The notes below the pieces were generated by a model that had not been told where the DNA came from, searched no databases, and saw only the letters and a program-made list of their open reading frames with translations. The position numbers were made by a program, and so were the translations under genes. A DNA stretch of 64,000 nt. Source: Beverwykella pulmonaria (Eukaryota; Ascomycota; Dothideomycetes; Pleosporales; Melanommataceae). This document shows positions 1 through 11,345 of the stretch, piece after piece. The stretch's first letter is position 1; each line of letters begins with the position of its first letter. The stretch covers positions 4,431,068 to 4,495,067 of the forward strand of contig BCHH01000001.1 of assembly GCA_001599595.1 (NCBI GenBank), read 5' to 3'.

Positions 1-1875
1 GCGACTTGACAAGTGCGAAACTCTTCACGGGCAAAGCGGACCTTCGAGCTGACAAAGTGTATGCAAGATGATCGAGATAAGATACCGACCCAGCTATGTC
101 CGGCACTTCTGCGAAATGCTGTGCATGTGCTTGTACCATTCGGGACAGAGCATTTTCGTCTGAGGCAGACCACGTGAGGAGCCTTAACGGGATTGAATCT
201 GAAACTGCGGAGGTATAAGTAGGGAAATCAACGGGATCAAGACTATCACTCCTCGCATCCTGATCTACCGACCGGTGGTGCCCTGTGAGGCCCTTGGACT
301 TCAGATAATTGCAGGCATCATCGAGAACGACATGGCAGTTGGAGCCTCCAAACCCGAACGAGTTGATGGAAGCGCGCCGCTGCCCGCCCTGTGGCCATGG
401 CGTCGGCTCCTGAGGGAACTACAACAAATGTCAAAGCAGGAGGGTGAATTCACAGAAAGGAGACTTACAGCAAGATTCAATGCGGCGGCATCAATAGCGG
501 GGTTGAGTTTTTCGAAGTTCGCGTTCGGAGGGATGACGGCACGCTCGAGGGCAAGGATGGTTTTGATAATGCCCGCGATGCCGCTTGCCCCCTCCAAATG
601 GCCGATGTTGGATTTGAGGGCGCCACTTAATTTGGCGTGCATTAGCAGCGAGCCTCAAATAAGCGCGGACGGCGCACGGCAGGAAGCTTACATATAAAGA
701 GGCTTGTCTGCACTCCTACCAACTCCAAGCACATTTCCTAGCGCGCGAGCCTCGATAGGATCGCCCACAGCTGTCCCAGTGCCGTGCGCCTCAACGAATG
801 CTGTCGTTTGAAAGTCCAAACCAGCACGCTCGTACGTCTCCCGAATCAGCGCTTCTTGGGCCGTCTGGCTGGGCGACGTCAGACTGGGCGTCCTTCCGTC
901 CTGGTTTGCTCCTGTCGCTCGCACGACTGCACGAATGCAGTCGCCGTTGCGAAGAGCGTCGGAAAGTGTCTTGACGACGACGATACCGTAGCCTTCGCCG
1001 CGGCCGTAGCCGTTGGCGCGGTGGTCAAAGCTGAATGAACGGCCTTGCGATGAGAGCATGGAAAGATTAGAAAGAAGAAGAAACTGCTCGATTGACGACA
1101 TGAGATTGCTACCGCCCACAAGTGCCTGGGTTCCTCATCCGTTAGCAGTGAATTTGCGGGCGGTAGAAGCGAACGACGTACCATTGACGACTCCCGACTC
1201 CTGAGTGACTGGCAGGCTAGATGGAACGCTGTCAAGCCGCTTGCACATGCGTTGTCGAGATTGAAACTAGGTCCCCGTAAATCGAACCACCAGCTAAGTC
1301 GGTTTGCCAGCAGCGAGAACTCAGTTCCGGTACCAGCATACTTGGACAGCCGCTCCGGGTCTTTGATGCTAAGAATCCTGTGGTCGTCTGAAAAGCAGCC
1401 CGTATATACTGCAGTCTTGGAGCCTGCTACTGACTCAAGTGGGATTCCCGCTGAACAACAGTTAGCTAATTCAAAGACGAACTTGGCAGGAGACGAAGAA
1501 ATGAGTACCATTTTCAAGTGCATGGTAGCATGTTTCAAGCATGCCTCGTTGCTGAGGATCCATCGCTGCAGCTTCAGCGGGGCTTATGGAAAAGAAAGGC
1601 GCATCAAAAGCTCCCATATCTTCATCCATGAAATGTGCTTCTCGTAAGCTCAACGTGTCTGTTCGTTCCTTACTCGAGTGGTAATATGCATCGACATTAA
1701 ATCGATCTCTGGGGATGTGTGATGCAGCACATCGTTTCTCATTCATCATCGTCCAAAATCTCTCCGATGAAGTCGCATCTTGGGGAAATCTAAACGAGAA
1801 TCCAACGATCGCAAGAGGCTCCATTTCAAAGATGTCGTCCTTGGTGTAATCGCTGGGCTGGGTCAAGAGCGGCAT
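1..1875 (-). CDS. Type I (reducing-type) polyketide synthase, N-terminal KS part, runs off left edge
   Basis: This gene makes a multidomain iterative polyketide synthase; only the first 548 residues or so are in the window. Exons read 1875-1509, 1450-1182, 1125-692, 625-469 and 418 to the edge, separated by introns of 50-66 bp. The first ATG (1875) lies 18 codons before the KS start motif [13 protein letters not shown]. The ketosynthase is complete and has its catalytic residues: Cys191 in LDNACASG, His326 in EAHGTGT and His366 in [11 protein letters not shown], followed by [13 protein letters not shown]. The last visible residues ([12 protein letters not shown]) belong to the KS-AT linker typical of fungal reducing PKSs. 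Around the nucleophile the usual ACSSS reads ACASG. The donor of intron 1 (GTACTC) is weak but gives an unbroken KS. AT and later domains lie to the left, so the reducing class is inferred from KS and linker style only. Its 5' end faces the hydrolase gene across a 1.5-kb divergent spacer. Confidence 0.93.
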
Positions 1876-3372
1876 TGTGGAAAAGAGTGATAGCAGGATA
1901 TTTGAAGGATTGGTGGAATTGTACCATGAGCTCTCTCTCAAAAGACTCAAAAGAATAAAGCCCCAAGTGCCGCAACTGTGACGCGTTTTCCTTGATGGTG
2001 CCCCTGAGACAGTCTCGCCGCGCCCTAATTCCAATGAAGAGCTTCCTGATTTTGAACACGAGGCATACCACCTCTATCGAAACACCATTTTAACTCGAAA
2101 CATAAGGACCGCGATGATAGGGTGTGCTGAAAATCGAGACCCTTGTTCAAATAACGTTAATCAAGGTTGCACTTCTTGCGACATGGGACAATTTCAGCCC
2201 CATCTGTACCTTCCGAACATACTTCTACGTTCTTGTTCAACACGAAAATCATAGGTTGGCCGCTGGCCCCCATCGTGGGCAATTTCCTAGCCCTGGTCAT
2301 CGATTTCTCACCTTGCAAGATGGCAGTGTTCGGTAATAGCAAATGCCTAATGGGGCACGTGTCCCGAATACGACGAGAATCGATCCCTTTGTTGATCTAT
2401 CTTCGGGGAGTACAGAATGAAGTCATAAGATAAGGACTTTCCTAGGCTGAAGATATGCAAGGCTGCACAATTCAAGACATGGGAGCTGTTTCACTATGCT
2501 GCATCTATTGTCGGTCTCCGATTTGTTACGCTAAGTCCCCTGTGACCTTGCATTCAACAAACCAGCTTCCTCCACCTGGACACAGATCATCAACGCTTAC
2601 GTAGTTGTGTGCAACCCTGAGGAGAGTTTTAGGGGCGGAAAGATGGCCATGCATTAGGGCTGGGTGCGCTTTCCAAATATGGAAACAAAGGATTGCAGTG
2701 CGCATCGGTACCTTATTGACCCCGCATGATTTTCCCCAGGCATGGCTTCTGCCGCGATTTGATTGTCTGAGCCGAATCTGCCCTGCTAGGATACCACGCC
2801 CTTCCCGCTGCACAATCCTTCTTGGCATGCGGCTGACAAAAACCCCGCACCGCGAAAACATTCAGACGTGAAATACACGAGAATCAACGCTTAAAGGATA
2901 GGAAAAAGTTTCAGAAGTTTATATATACTCGAGTTGATAGCATGTCTCGAAGGTTTAGAGAAGTTGTTTAAGAGGAATGGCAATGGACGGGCCATTGAGA
3001 CACAAGTCTTGACAAGTCTCAAGTTGCGCGCAATTTATTGAGCTTAATCCGTGTGAATGGCCAGAAACGAATACCGTGTTTCTAACTTATAAGGTATGGT
3101 ACTATATGGTGTCAAGGCTAGCCAGGGCATAGTTGCGGTTATGGCTTTTTGTCACCTGCGTGCTGGGTTACATGCGAGCTGCGCCGCACGGAGCTTTCCC
3201 TGTCCGCAGTTGCCTTGTTACTATGGTTAGGTGATTAGGCCGGGCGATGACACTTCCTTTTTAGTTGTAAAGCCTCAATTTTAACCTCTGAGGCATTGAA
3301 CTGCCCTACAAACATACCGCCCATCCGATCTTTCTCTCTCTCTCTCGTCCCAAAACCCAGCCGGGAACAACC
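1876..3372. other. Divergent spacer between PKS and hydrolase genes
   Basis: No open frame here looks like a gene on either strand. The right end has a pyrimidine-rich CT tract (about 3331-3350) just before the hydrolase ATG, a common core-promoter feature of filamentous fungi. The stretch should hold the promoters of both flanking genes. Confidence 0.6.
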
Positions 3373-4215
3373 ATGTCTCTCAAACCCACCGTAGTGATTT
3401 GCCCAGGCGCATGGGCTGCAAAGCAGTTCTTCGAACCGGTCATAAGTGCTTTTGAAGCAAAAGGATATCCAACCGTTTGGGACATCTCAAGCTATCCCGA
3501 GCATGATCCAGCCTTGTTTCCACCGGAGAACCTCGACGCGAAACATCTACGCGAGCAGGTTTTGAAACCACTCGTCGAGCAAGGCAAAGATGTCGTCCTG
3601 TTCATGCACTCTTACGGAGGCATCTACGGGCCCTCGTCAGTGGAGGGTCTGAGCAGGAAGGAAAGGATGGCAAATGGGCTGCAGGGTGGAGTCATCGCGC
3701 TGCTCTGGACGGCTGCCTTTGTGGCGAGGAAAGGAACGTCTGCTATGGCGGCTATGGGTATTGATCCTAACAATCTTCCCGAGTGGATCGATCACGACGT
3801 AAGTGACTGCTGCATCCTTGTGAGTACACACTCTAATATTTCGCTACAGGAGTCTACGAACTGGGTCGCCATACGCAAAACGCACGCAAAAGCCATGCTC
3901 TTCCATGATCTGCCCGACAAAGAAGCGGACAGATTGGCCGATGCGCTCCCTAAGCAGCCATTCTCTTGCTTTGCCTTGCCAGTCCTTTATGATCCGTATG
4001 ACGACCCCAACTTCCAGGGCTCATTTGCGTACATCTTCACGGATGCAGATAGGATCATCCCGTACGAGCTGCAGCAGAAGTACGTCGAAATTGGAGGCAT
4101 CAAGAAGACGATGGTCTTGGAAGGCTCATCCCATTCTCCACATCTCGAACAGCCGGTACAGCTGGTTGATCACCTAGTGGGTCTACTAGATGAGCTTACT
4201 AGCAGCGCCAAGTAG
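3373..4215 (+). CDS. Alpha/beta hydrolase of the secondary-metabolite cluster
   Basis: A cytosolic-type alpha/beta hydrolase (AB_hydrolase_6-like) of 263 residues after splicing. The catalytic triad can be read: Ser80 in the nucleophile elbow HSYGG, an acid in FTDADRIIP, and the histidine in SSHSPHLEQP near the C-terminus. The N-terminus (VVICPGAWAAKQFF) carries the usual oxyanion-side loop after strand 1; there is no signal peptide. A 51-bp intron is predicted at 3799-3849 (GTAAGT donor, CTAAT branch-like site, CTACAG acceptor). It is a multiple of three and has no stop, so the unspliced frame also reads through as 280 residues. In PKS clusters such enzymes often act as thioesterase, lactonase or ester hydrolase on the nascent product. 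Which of these applies cannot be read from sequence. Its start has a good context (ACAACCATGTC). Confidence 0.88.
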   Translation: MSLKPTVVICPGAWAAKQFFEPVISAFEAKGYPTVWDISSYPEHDPALFPPENLDAKHLREQVLKPLVEQGKDVVLFMHSYGGIYGPSSVEGLSRKERMANGLQGGVIALLWTAAFVARKGTSAMAAMGIDPNNLPEWIDHDVSDCCILVSTHSNISLQESTNWVAIRKTHAKAMLFHDLPDKEADRLADALPKQPFSCFALPVLYDPYDDPNFQGSFAYIFTDADRIIPYELQQKYVEIGGIKKTMVLEGSSHSPHLEQPVQLVDHLVGLLDELTSSAK

Positions 4216-4772
4216 AGTGCCAAAGTGAGGCCAAGTTGAGTTTGAAAGGAGGTTTCTGGAGAAAGTAGGATGTATCTATTGCTTTGGATCTCTTGGCTAC
4301 TTAGTCGGTTGAAGGAGTCTCTAGAGTTTGGTTTTCAGCCGCGCCTGGTGCATTGTATGAATGCGAATCTCGAACGAAATTGACAACAATCAATTCATGG
4401 TCTTTCTTATATTACCATTTCCCTTCATTAATATTAAGAGACACGTCTAACAAAATACTGTACAAGACTTTTTTTTGACTTACCGCTCCTTTCAAAGCTA
4501 CGTTGATCACTAACACGGCAAACCAGCAAAGAAATATAGTAAAACTACTATGAAGAGTACATGTAACAGAGTAACAGAGTAACAGAATATTAAGTTTGCA
4601 CAGTTCATATCCAACAAAATACAAGCAAGTAGAAGATATGGCAAATGTTGAAAGGACTTGCAGTATGTATTGGATAAATACAGAGAACTCCATACCACTA
4701 AAGCAAGTACAGGTATATGAAAGGGAAAAAGAAACAACCCAAGAGGGAAGTCCTGAAGAAAACGCCAACACT
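4216..4772. other. Tail-to-tail spacer with 3 x 8-bp tandem repeat
   Basis: AT-rich 3' flank between two convergent genes. It holds three perfect copies of GTAACAGA at 4563-4586. No remnant of a carrier or reductase domain was seen past the adenylating enzyme's stop. Confidence 0.6.
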
Positions 4773-6505
4773 TCACCCAACCTTCAAATATAAATCCTCC
4801 AAATCCGCTTCATACAAATCTACCGTCGCGCTCCTCTGCACACTTCCCTTCAAGCTTCTCGCCATCGGCCTCTCTCTCACCGTAACCAAAATATGACGCC
4901 TCAAAACCCGATGGTCTTCGAAATAGCTCTCATTCATCTGCTCGACCGTCCCCCACACACTCTCCACTAGCTCTTCCCCAGCAACCCCCGCATCCCTCGG
5001 CTCAATAATCAGCGTAGGACGCAAGTGTCCGCTACCAACCATAATGACGCCTTGCACGGCGGGGTGCTCACTGACACCGTTCTCCATGACCATGGGGGAG
5101 ACGTTAGCGCCTGATGCGAGGATGATCGTGTCATCGATTCTACCGACCCATTTCCAGAGATTGGGGAGTGTGGGGTGCACGAGGTAGAGATCGCGGGTTG
5201 AGTACTCATGTTTGTCAGGGAACATTTTGAAAACGGGCTGCACGCTTCCAGGGGACTCCTTCCGCACAATAACAGCTTCATAGATGTTTTGCCCATCCGT
5301 TTGCCGATGGAGCCGGAACTCCCACCCCGCGGAGGGATGTGGAGAAATGTAGTCCCAAGTCTTGCTCGGATGGATCCCATTTGGCGGCAACATATCTGGG
5401 ATATTTCCAATTTCGGTGGCGCCGAAAGTAGTCAGATATCTGCCTGCCATTTTCGCAGCTACGATATTGCCATGAGCATCTACGGCTTTGCCGCCCGCTG
5501 TGAAGAGTGTATCGACTTTTTGTGAGACGATGTTAAGGTACTCTTCGTTAGCGGCTAGTAAGCTGACAAAGTGGGGTGGGATGAATGCCGTATCAACTTG
5601 GATACTTTGGATTCCTTGGATGAAGGTTTCAATTGTGGGTGGGAGGTTGGCTGGTGGGAAAATGATGGTGGTTTCGTTGGCAAATGGGATCCAGAATACA
5701 GTGAAGATATTCGCGGCGTGGAAGGGTGACATCATGACGAAGAACCGTGTCCCACACATGTATTTGTCTTTCATTTCCATCCCTTCTGGTGGAAGCGTCT
5801 GCATGGCTTGCATATACGTCGCTACCCAGTCATTCGTATACACGATGGGCTTCGGAAACCCAGTCGTTCCTGACGTATGCAGGATGACGAGCGGATCATT
5901 CTTCGCTTCCTCGAAAGTCTTGTGGAAACGGTAGTGGGGGAAGCTTTCTTTCAAGAGGACTTCGAGACTTGGAACTTGGAATGCGGGCATGGGGAATGCT
6001 TCTTGGTATCGGGCTGTGAGTGCGGATGAAGGATCAGATGTGAGAACGGCCCTGACGTCGATGGCTTTGAAGAGCGCTGTGAGGGCATCGCGCTGGTTGC
6101 GCGGAGATGCGAGAAGGAGCTATTCCTCTCATGAGCAAAGTCAAACAGTCTCAAAATGTTCAAAGATTCTCTCACTTTATACCCCGTCTTCGCACAAGCC
6201 AGGATCAGCGCATTTGACAAAAAATCATTCGGGCCGATATACGTCAGAGCTTCAAAAGAGTTGCTTCTCCCGAATTGCGTTGTTAGCCACCATGCAAGTC
6301 CGTTGACCGCATTGGCGAATTTTTGATAGGTCAGTTTGCGGAATCCTTGGGAGTAGTCTGTTGGAGATATTGGGAGGTAGGCGTAGGTTGCGTGGGGTTT
6401 GACTTTGGCTAAACCATCGACGATGTTGACGAGTAGTTGTTTGCGGTGGTGGAAGGAGAGAGGGGAGGGGGTGTCGGTGCCTTCGGTGAATTGGATTGAA
6501 GCCAT
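4773..6505 (-). CDS. Free-standing adenylating (AMP-binding) enzyme, NRPS-like/carboxylic-acid-reductase-type A domain
   Basis: A 558-residue ANL-superfamily enzyme that would activate a carboxylic acid as acyl-AMP. Exons are 6505-6176 and 6119-4773; the 56-bp intron (6120-6175) joins GYK to LLLASPRN. The A3 phosphate loop is LHTSGTTGFPKP (TSGTTG at residues 192-197). A5 is FGATEIGN, the hinge region carries STRDLYLVHP and WVGRIDDTI, and the A10 lysine sits in SLKGSVQR. Sequence style resembles the A domain of fungal NRPS-like reductases rather than acyl-CoA ligases. Those enzymes continue into a carrier and a reductase or thioesterase domain, whereas this protein stops just after A10 at YEADLEDLYLKVG. 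It must therefore hand its acyl-adenylate to CoA or to a carrier on another protein, perhaps the PKS (inference). It shares a 696-bp bidirectional promoter region with the MFS gene. Confidence 0.88.
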
Positions 6506-7201
6506 TGTTAGACAACAAGATCTAGAACTTGTTGAAGGTGAATTGAGATGTGATAGGAGCTAAACTTCCATAAGCCAACTCCCTATAATATGGGTCTTAG
6601 AAATTCGGCCTAGAGCGTAGCATTGATGACCCAGGACAGCGATAATACACAAAGGTGGGCCTTAATGCCGATCCTCGTCCTTACTAGGCATTAAATCTGC
6701 CTTGCACAAGTACCAATATTCGAATAAATTATCTAATCTTACTCTCGATGCACGATATGATACAGGCAACAGTCTTATCTTTTCTAAGATCACAATCCAT
6801 TCCACTCCATATTCCACGCAAGGCATATGGCCGCACCGTTTTTGTGCCCCCCCGAGCTCCCAGGCCAGCCGATTGGCCGCACCGTTTTTGTGATCCCCGA
6901 GCTCCCATGTCAGACGATCTGCGGTAGCCGACTGTTTGGTCCCCAATCGGGGTACGGTTGAATTGCGTGGTACAGCACGTACCCAGGTTGTGGATCTGTA
7001 CTTTAGCGAAACGAAATGGCCCATGCAGACGGAAATGGAATGAACAAGGGTTGTTTGCAGATAGTGTGTGTCGCGCAGGAACGTCCATGGTCGATAAAGG
7101 CGTCTTTATTTCAGTGCGATTTTGGGCATTAACGTCCAGATTATTTTAAGCTTTATACTGGTATTTAAAAGTTAGAGAACAGCTTTCAAAAGCACGACAA
7201 A
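6506..7201. promoter_or_regulatory. Bidirectional promoter region between adenylating enzyme and MFS genes
   Basis: Head-to-head spacer of 696 bp. A TATA-like CTATAATA (about 6583-6590) lies some 80 bp upstream of the minus-strand ATG. A TATTTAAAAG at 7162-7171 lies 31-40 bp before the MFS ATG. The centre holds a 46-bp tandem duplication, listed separately. Confidence 0.55.
6828..6918. repeat. 46-bp tandem duplication in shared promoter
   Basis: Two adjacent units, 6828-6873 and 6874-6918. Both begin TGGCCGCACCGTTTTTGTG (19 identical bases) and share CCCCGAGCTCCCA further on, ending in CGAT. The GC-rich units stand out from the AT-rich surroundings and sit midway between two divergent cluster genes. 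Confidence 0.85.
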
Positions 7202-9229
7202 ATGGAGACTTCAGAGAAATCTTCTTCCTCACAAACATCCATCATCCAGCCCTTGGAGCCGATCACATTTGACAGAAACTCCAAGCAAATAGATAGCATT
7301 GCGGCAGAAGAACGGGGCAGCGCACTTCAACGCAGTCACCTCACAGGGTGGAGACTTCACCTCCTGACATTCTGGTATGTACTCTTCTTCCAAATCAGGT
7401 CCTAAATTTAACGGTAAAAAGCGTCTGTTGCTCAGTCTTCCTGCCAAACTTTGAAGTCACTATCGTTAGTACAGCTTTGGTTAATATTTCAAATGATCTG
7501 CAAGCTTTCAACCAGACGGGTTGGATTATTGTTGGTTATCTTACGACTTACACTGGTACATATTTTAATTATAATCTCCAATTTTCGAGATCTCTTCGAG
7601 GATGTCGAGTTAATCTTTTCGTAGGATTAATCATCATCTGGGCGAAGCTTAGCGACATCATCGGGCGCAAGGTGGCGCTGACGGCTTCGCTTGTTGCATT
7701 CACAGCGTTCTCCGGTGGATGCGGAGCTGCACAGACGATTACGCAGATGTAGGAATCCGCCCAACAACCGTCGCAATCCACCCTTCAAATTCATATGTAC
7801 TGACTCCCGAGCTAGGATCGTACTGCGCGCCCTGCAAGGCTTGGGTGGCGCAGGATGCTTTTGCGTAGCTTCCATCATCGTTTTCGAAATGGTGCCTAGA
7901 GCAAAGTATCCATTGTATGGGACTCTTGTTTCTGCTGTTGTTGCGCTCGCGACGCTACTTGGGCCGATTATTGGCGGTGCGATTACGCAGAGGGCGACTT
8001 GGCGTTGGGTGTTTCTCATCAAGTACGACGCATCCCTTCCACTTGTCTGTGAATAATCATACTAACCAGTCTCAGTGTTCCCATCGGCGCAATCACAACC
8101 GGGCTCCTCTTGATCGCACTTCCCAATGGCTTCCCCTATCACGGCCAAAATTCCGCACCAAAGCCTTTTCAAGACTCATTCTCGATGAGGCTGAAACGAA
8201 TGGACTCAATAGGAACATTCCTCTTCCTCGGCGCCTCCTTCACCTTTGTAACTGCTCTCCTCGAGACCTCGACGAAATACCAGTGGTCCTCGGGACCGAC
8301 CATCGCATTGCTAGTAATCTCCGGCGTACTCGCAATCTCGTTTCTCGTTTGGGAACGGTATATTACGCTCCATTCGAAGTTCCAAGAACCCATTTTCCAA
8401 TGGCGCTTCGTGCATAACAGGGCTTGGATGGGAATGCTGCTGTAAGTTTCGATACCTTTTTTTTTCTCTCTTGGACATTGATACTGACGTAACAACCAGC
8501 GTCTCTCTCCTCCTCGGTGTCCCCTTCGCCGTCCTCGTGGTCAGCATCCCCCAAAAACTCCAAACAATCTCCAACCTCTCGCCCCTCAACTCCGGCCTAC
8601 GACTCCTACCCTACGCACTCTTCGCTCCTTTCGGCGCAGCACTCGCCAATGGCTTCATCTCAAAGTGGAAAAACTTCCCGCCGGTATATTTCGTCATCGC
8701 AGGCGCATGTATTCAACTCATTGGACTATCGCTGTTCTGCGTATATGGCGCTGAGAGAGATATGAAGGGGAAGCAGTATGCGTGTCAAATTGTTTCAGGC
8801 TTGGGGTTGGGCATGATGTTTGGGACGTTAGTAGTTATGACGCCATTGAGTGTTGAGATGCAGGATTTAGGTATGTTGAGCATCGCGAGTGTGAATACAA
8901 GACTGACTATTGGAAAAGCAACGGCCACAGGCGCAATCGTGCAATTCCGCCAGTTCGGAAGCACTATCGGTCTCTCGATTGCAACGAGTATTTTGAATGC
9001 AAAACTTAGATCGAAGCTCCCTTCTGTTTTGAACCAAGCGGAGCTGAACGCGCTGCTGCAGACTACAACGGCGATACACAAGTTTCCTCCCGCAGTGAAA
9101 AGTGTTGTGGAAGATGTCTTTATCGAAGGGTATAGTCTGCAGTTCAAAGTTCTGACAGCTTTTGCTGGGGCGTGTGTGTTTGCGGCGTTGATGGTCTGGA
9201 AGAAGAAGCAAATTAAGGCACCAGCTTGA
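7202..9229 (+). CDS. MFS transporter, DHA2-like drug/metabolite exporter
   Basis: A 561-residue major-facilitator protein, most likely the product exporter in the plasma membrane. Seven exons are predicted: 7202-7374, 7422-7555, 7625-7748, 7816-8022, 8076-8441, 8500-8870 and 8919-9229, with introns of 47-69 bp whose phases all close the frame. Family signals: FEVTIVSTALVNI in TM1, GWIIVGYLTTY, the motif-A loop AKLSDIIGRK, LRALQGLGGAG, GPIIGGAITQ with WRWVFLIN VPIG, and the late TGAIVQFRQFGSTIGLS helix. Fourteen membrane helices are expected for this family. The N-terminus is a charged Ser/Glu-rich cytosolic tail, and the protein ends in a lysine-rich tail. The last intron (8871-8918, 48 bp) is a stopless multiple of three. 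It diverges from the adenylating enzyme and converges with the PLP enzyme, only 60 bp away from the latter. Confidence 0.92.
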
Positions 9230-9289
9230 AATTCGAAATCCTCGTATATAGAACTGTTCAGGAAATACATTGCGAGTGTTTTTGAAGCA

Positions 9290-10733
9290 TCATTGACGGT
9301 TTCGAAAGGCGCTTTTAGAAATACATGTCTTCAGTCTTTTCACAGCTTCTTCGGCTGTTTCCAGAGGGACTGCCATCAAAACTCTTGCCCATCCGAACTC
9401 TGTGCTCAAGCCGTTGTAAAACCGGCCTGCGCTAATGATGACACCCTCTTGTTTCAATTTCTCGAAAAAAGCTATTTCTTCTTCAATACTCGTCACATTA
9501 CCCCCAAGTTTTGCGAAAATGAACAGACCCGCATGCGCAGGTAGGAACTCCACGTTTAGCTCCTTGAACAGTCGGGTAAAGCATGCGTATGATGCAGTCA
9601 GGCGTCGCAAATTGACGTCGAGGAGAGAAGCAAGGTCAGAAGATGAGATGACAGCAGTCAAGGTGATAGCACTCAGTGCCGAGACGTTTAGATAAGTCAA
9701 AAGTGACACAGCAGCTCGGATTTGGGGGTTACTCTGCGATACAACACAGCCCTGATGATGGTAAATAATGAGTTAATCTTAAGAGACGTTACACTTACAA
9801 TTCGCAGTCCGCTCAGCCCGAGTAATTTACTTGCACTCCATACAACGTGGACACGAGCGGGGTCTATCAAAGCCTCGGCATCGCTGGAATCAGATGTGAG
9901 CGATAGAGCAGAAATGAACTCCGACTGTTGGTTTTTCGTGGATTGGATTGTTGCGAGTGCATATAGCTCGTCTGAAATTAAGTGCAGATTGTGTTCTTGG
10001 CAGAACTTCATGCACTCTCGCAGTACACCTTCTGCATAGCATTGCGAGAATGGGTTGTGAGGGTTGCATAGTATCATAGCCTTAATCTGTTGAGGGTTTT
10101 CAGCAGCATTGTATATCTCACGCAAGGTCAAGATGAGATCAGTCCCATGGCCAGCGTATGTTGGTGGATTTGCCGTAATGATGTTGACTTTTGGGCGTAG
10201 AGTAACATACGGCTCGAAACCAACTGTCCTATCCAGTCAGTCGACCGCGTTTGGTAGTAGAAAGCATTGAGTGGCTTACACCAATGTGGACCGGGAATAA
10301 TGACGCTGTCTCCTTCATCACAGATACTGTAAATCAAAGCTTCAATGCAACTTCCTGCACCCGCTGTAAGGACGACATGGTCTGCCGATACAGCACTGAA
10401 TGGTCGGAAGTAATCGTTGAAGAAGGAGGCCAGTGCGCTGCGAGTTCCAACATCTCCTCCAAAGCTTGGAAGTTCAGAAAGCACCTATCAGAAATGTTAG
10501 CCATCACGTGAACCGTTTCGATTAAAATTGACAGGTGGAAGGACATCGTTGGTCAGGTGATCATGAACAGCACTCTTGCAAATTCCCTGCAACTGGTCTC
10601 GAATCAGAAAATTCTCGGCGGAGGAGAGATCGATGATGTCGTTCGATGAATCCTTCGGTGGCGAAGCGGCTGCAAGTTTAGGGAGAATCCCTTTCAGATC
10701 TCCAGCGATACGGGTCGAAATGTTGCTAGCCAT
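9290..10733 (-). CDS. PLP-dependent aminotransferase class I/II, ACC-synthase-like
   Basis: A 430-residue fold-type I PLP enzyme. Exons are 10733-10533, 10484-10280, 10223-9799 and 9751-9290; introns are 47-56 bp. The cofactor lysine is Lys268 (SASKLLGLSGLRIG). PLP-binding Asp220 and Tyr223 lie in SDELYA, and Asn189 in NPHNPFSQ. The substrate-carboxylate arginine lies near the C-terminus in GWARVLMA. The glycine-rich region GFGGD-like (SFGGDVG) and the overall pattern match 1-aminocyclopropane-1-carboxylate synthase and its fungal relatives such as the gliotoxin enzyme GliI. Those relatives do transamination or beta/gamma-elimination rather than ethylene chemistry, so the reaction here is open. 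Intron 1 (10485-10532) uses an unusual GTCAAT donor. It is chosen because it is 48 bp with a GCTAAC branch site and keeps frame. The gene shares a 612-bp divergent promoter with the 7TM gene. Confidence 0.9.
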
Positions 10734-11345
10734 GTCGTTGACTGGGTAATGTAACTAGTAACTACCCCGAGCGATGCTGGGTTGCAGATGGTTATCAATT
10801 GTGACGAACATTAAAACATAGCAGCTTCTAGATGAAAGACACCTCGCACTAGCAAGTAGTTGCGGAGCGTTTGGGATTCTGTGCTAAGCCGATAAACATG
10901 CAGCGAGATGGACAAGGTTCTCGGGCTGTGCGTATTTCAAATACCCCTATTGGATCGTGACCCTGTTCCTACAGGAGACAAGAAGCTGCATTTGACTTTT
11001 ATACTAATTTTACTAAACGTGGGGTCCGAATACGAATGAAATTGTGCAGCGATTGCACAAGGGTAGGTGGCAGGTGGCGATGTCGTACAACGGATGCCCT
11101 GGTTCTTTGGGGGCCATTCCGGGTGGTTGCAGTTAGCATCAATTTATGCACATGCAATTAATGTGCGATTCACATCTTCTAGTTGACATCCGTTCGAATA
11201 CCGCTCGGTAACCTTAGGAAGGAAATGTTACATTAACTCGGTTCCTCCGAAGCGTGTCTCAAAAAGAGTATGCGCCGCCGCTCAAGGTTCTTTGCCTCTT
11301 TTGTCATATTCCTCCCAACTATTGACTTTGCTCAAAATTTTCACA
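10734..11345. promoter_or_regulatory. Divergent promoter region, PLP enzyme / 7TM gene
   Basis: Head-to-head spacer with no supported gene. No clear TATA box or repeated operator-like site was found. Confidence 0.45.
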
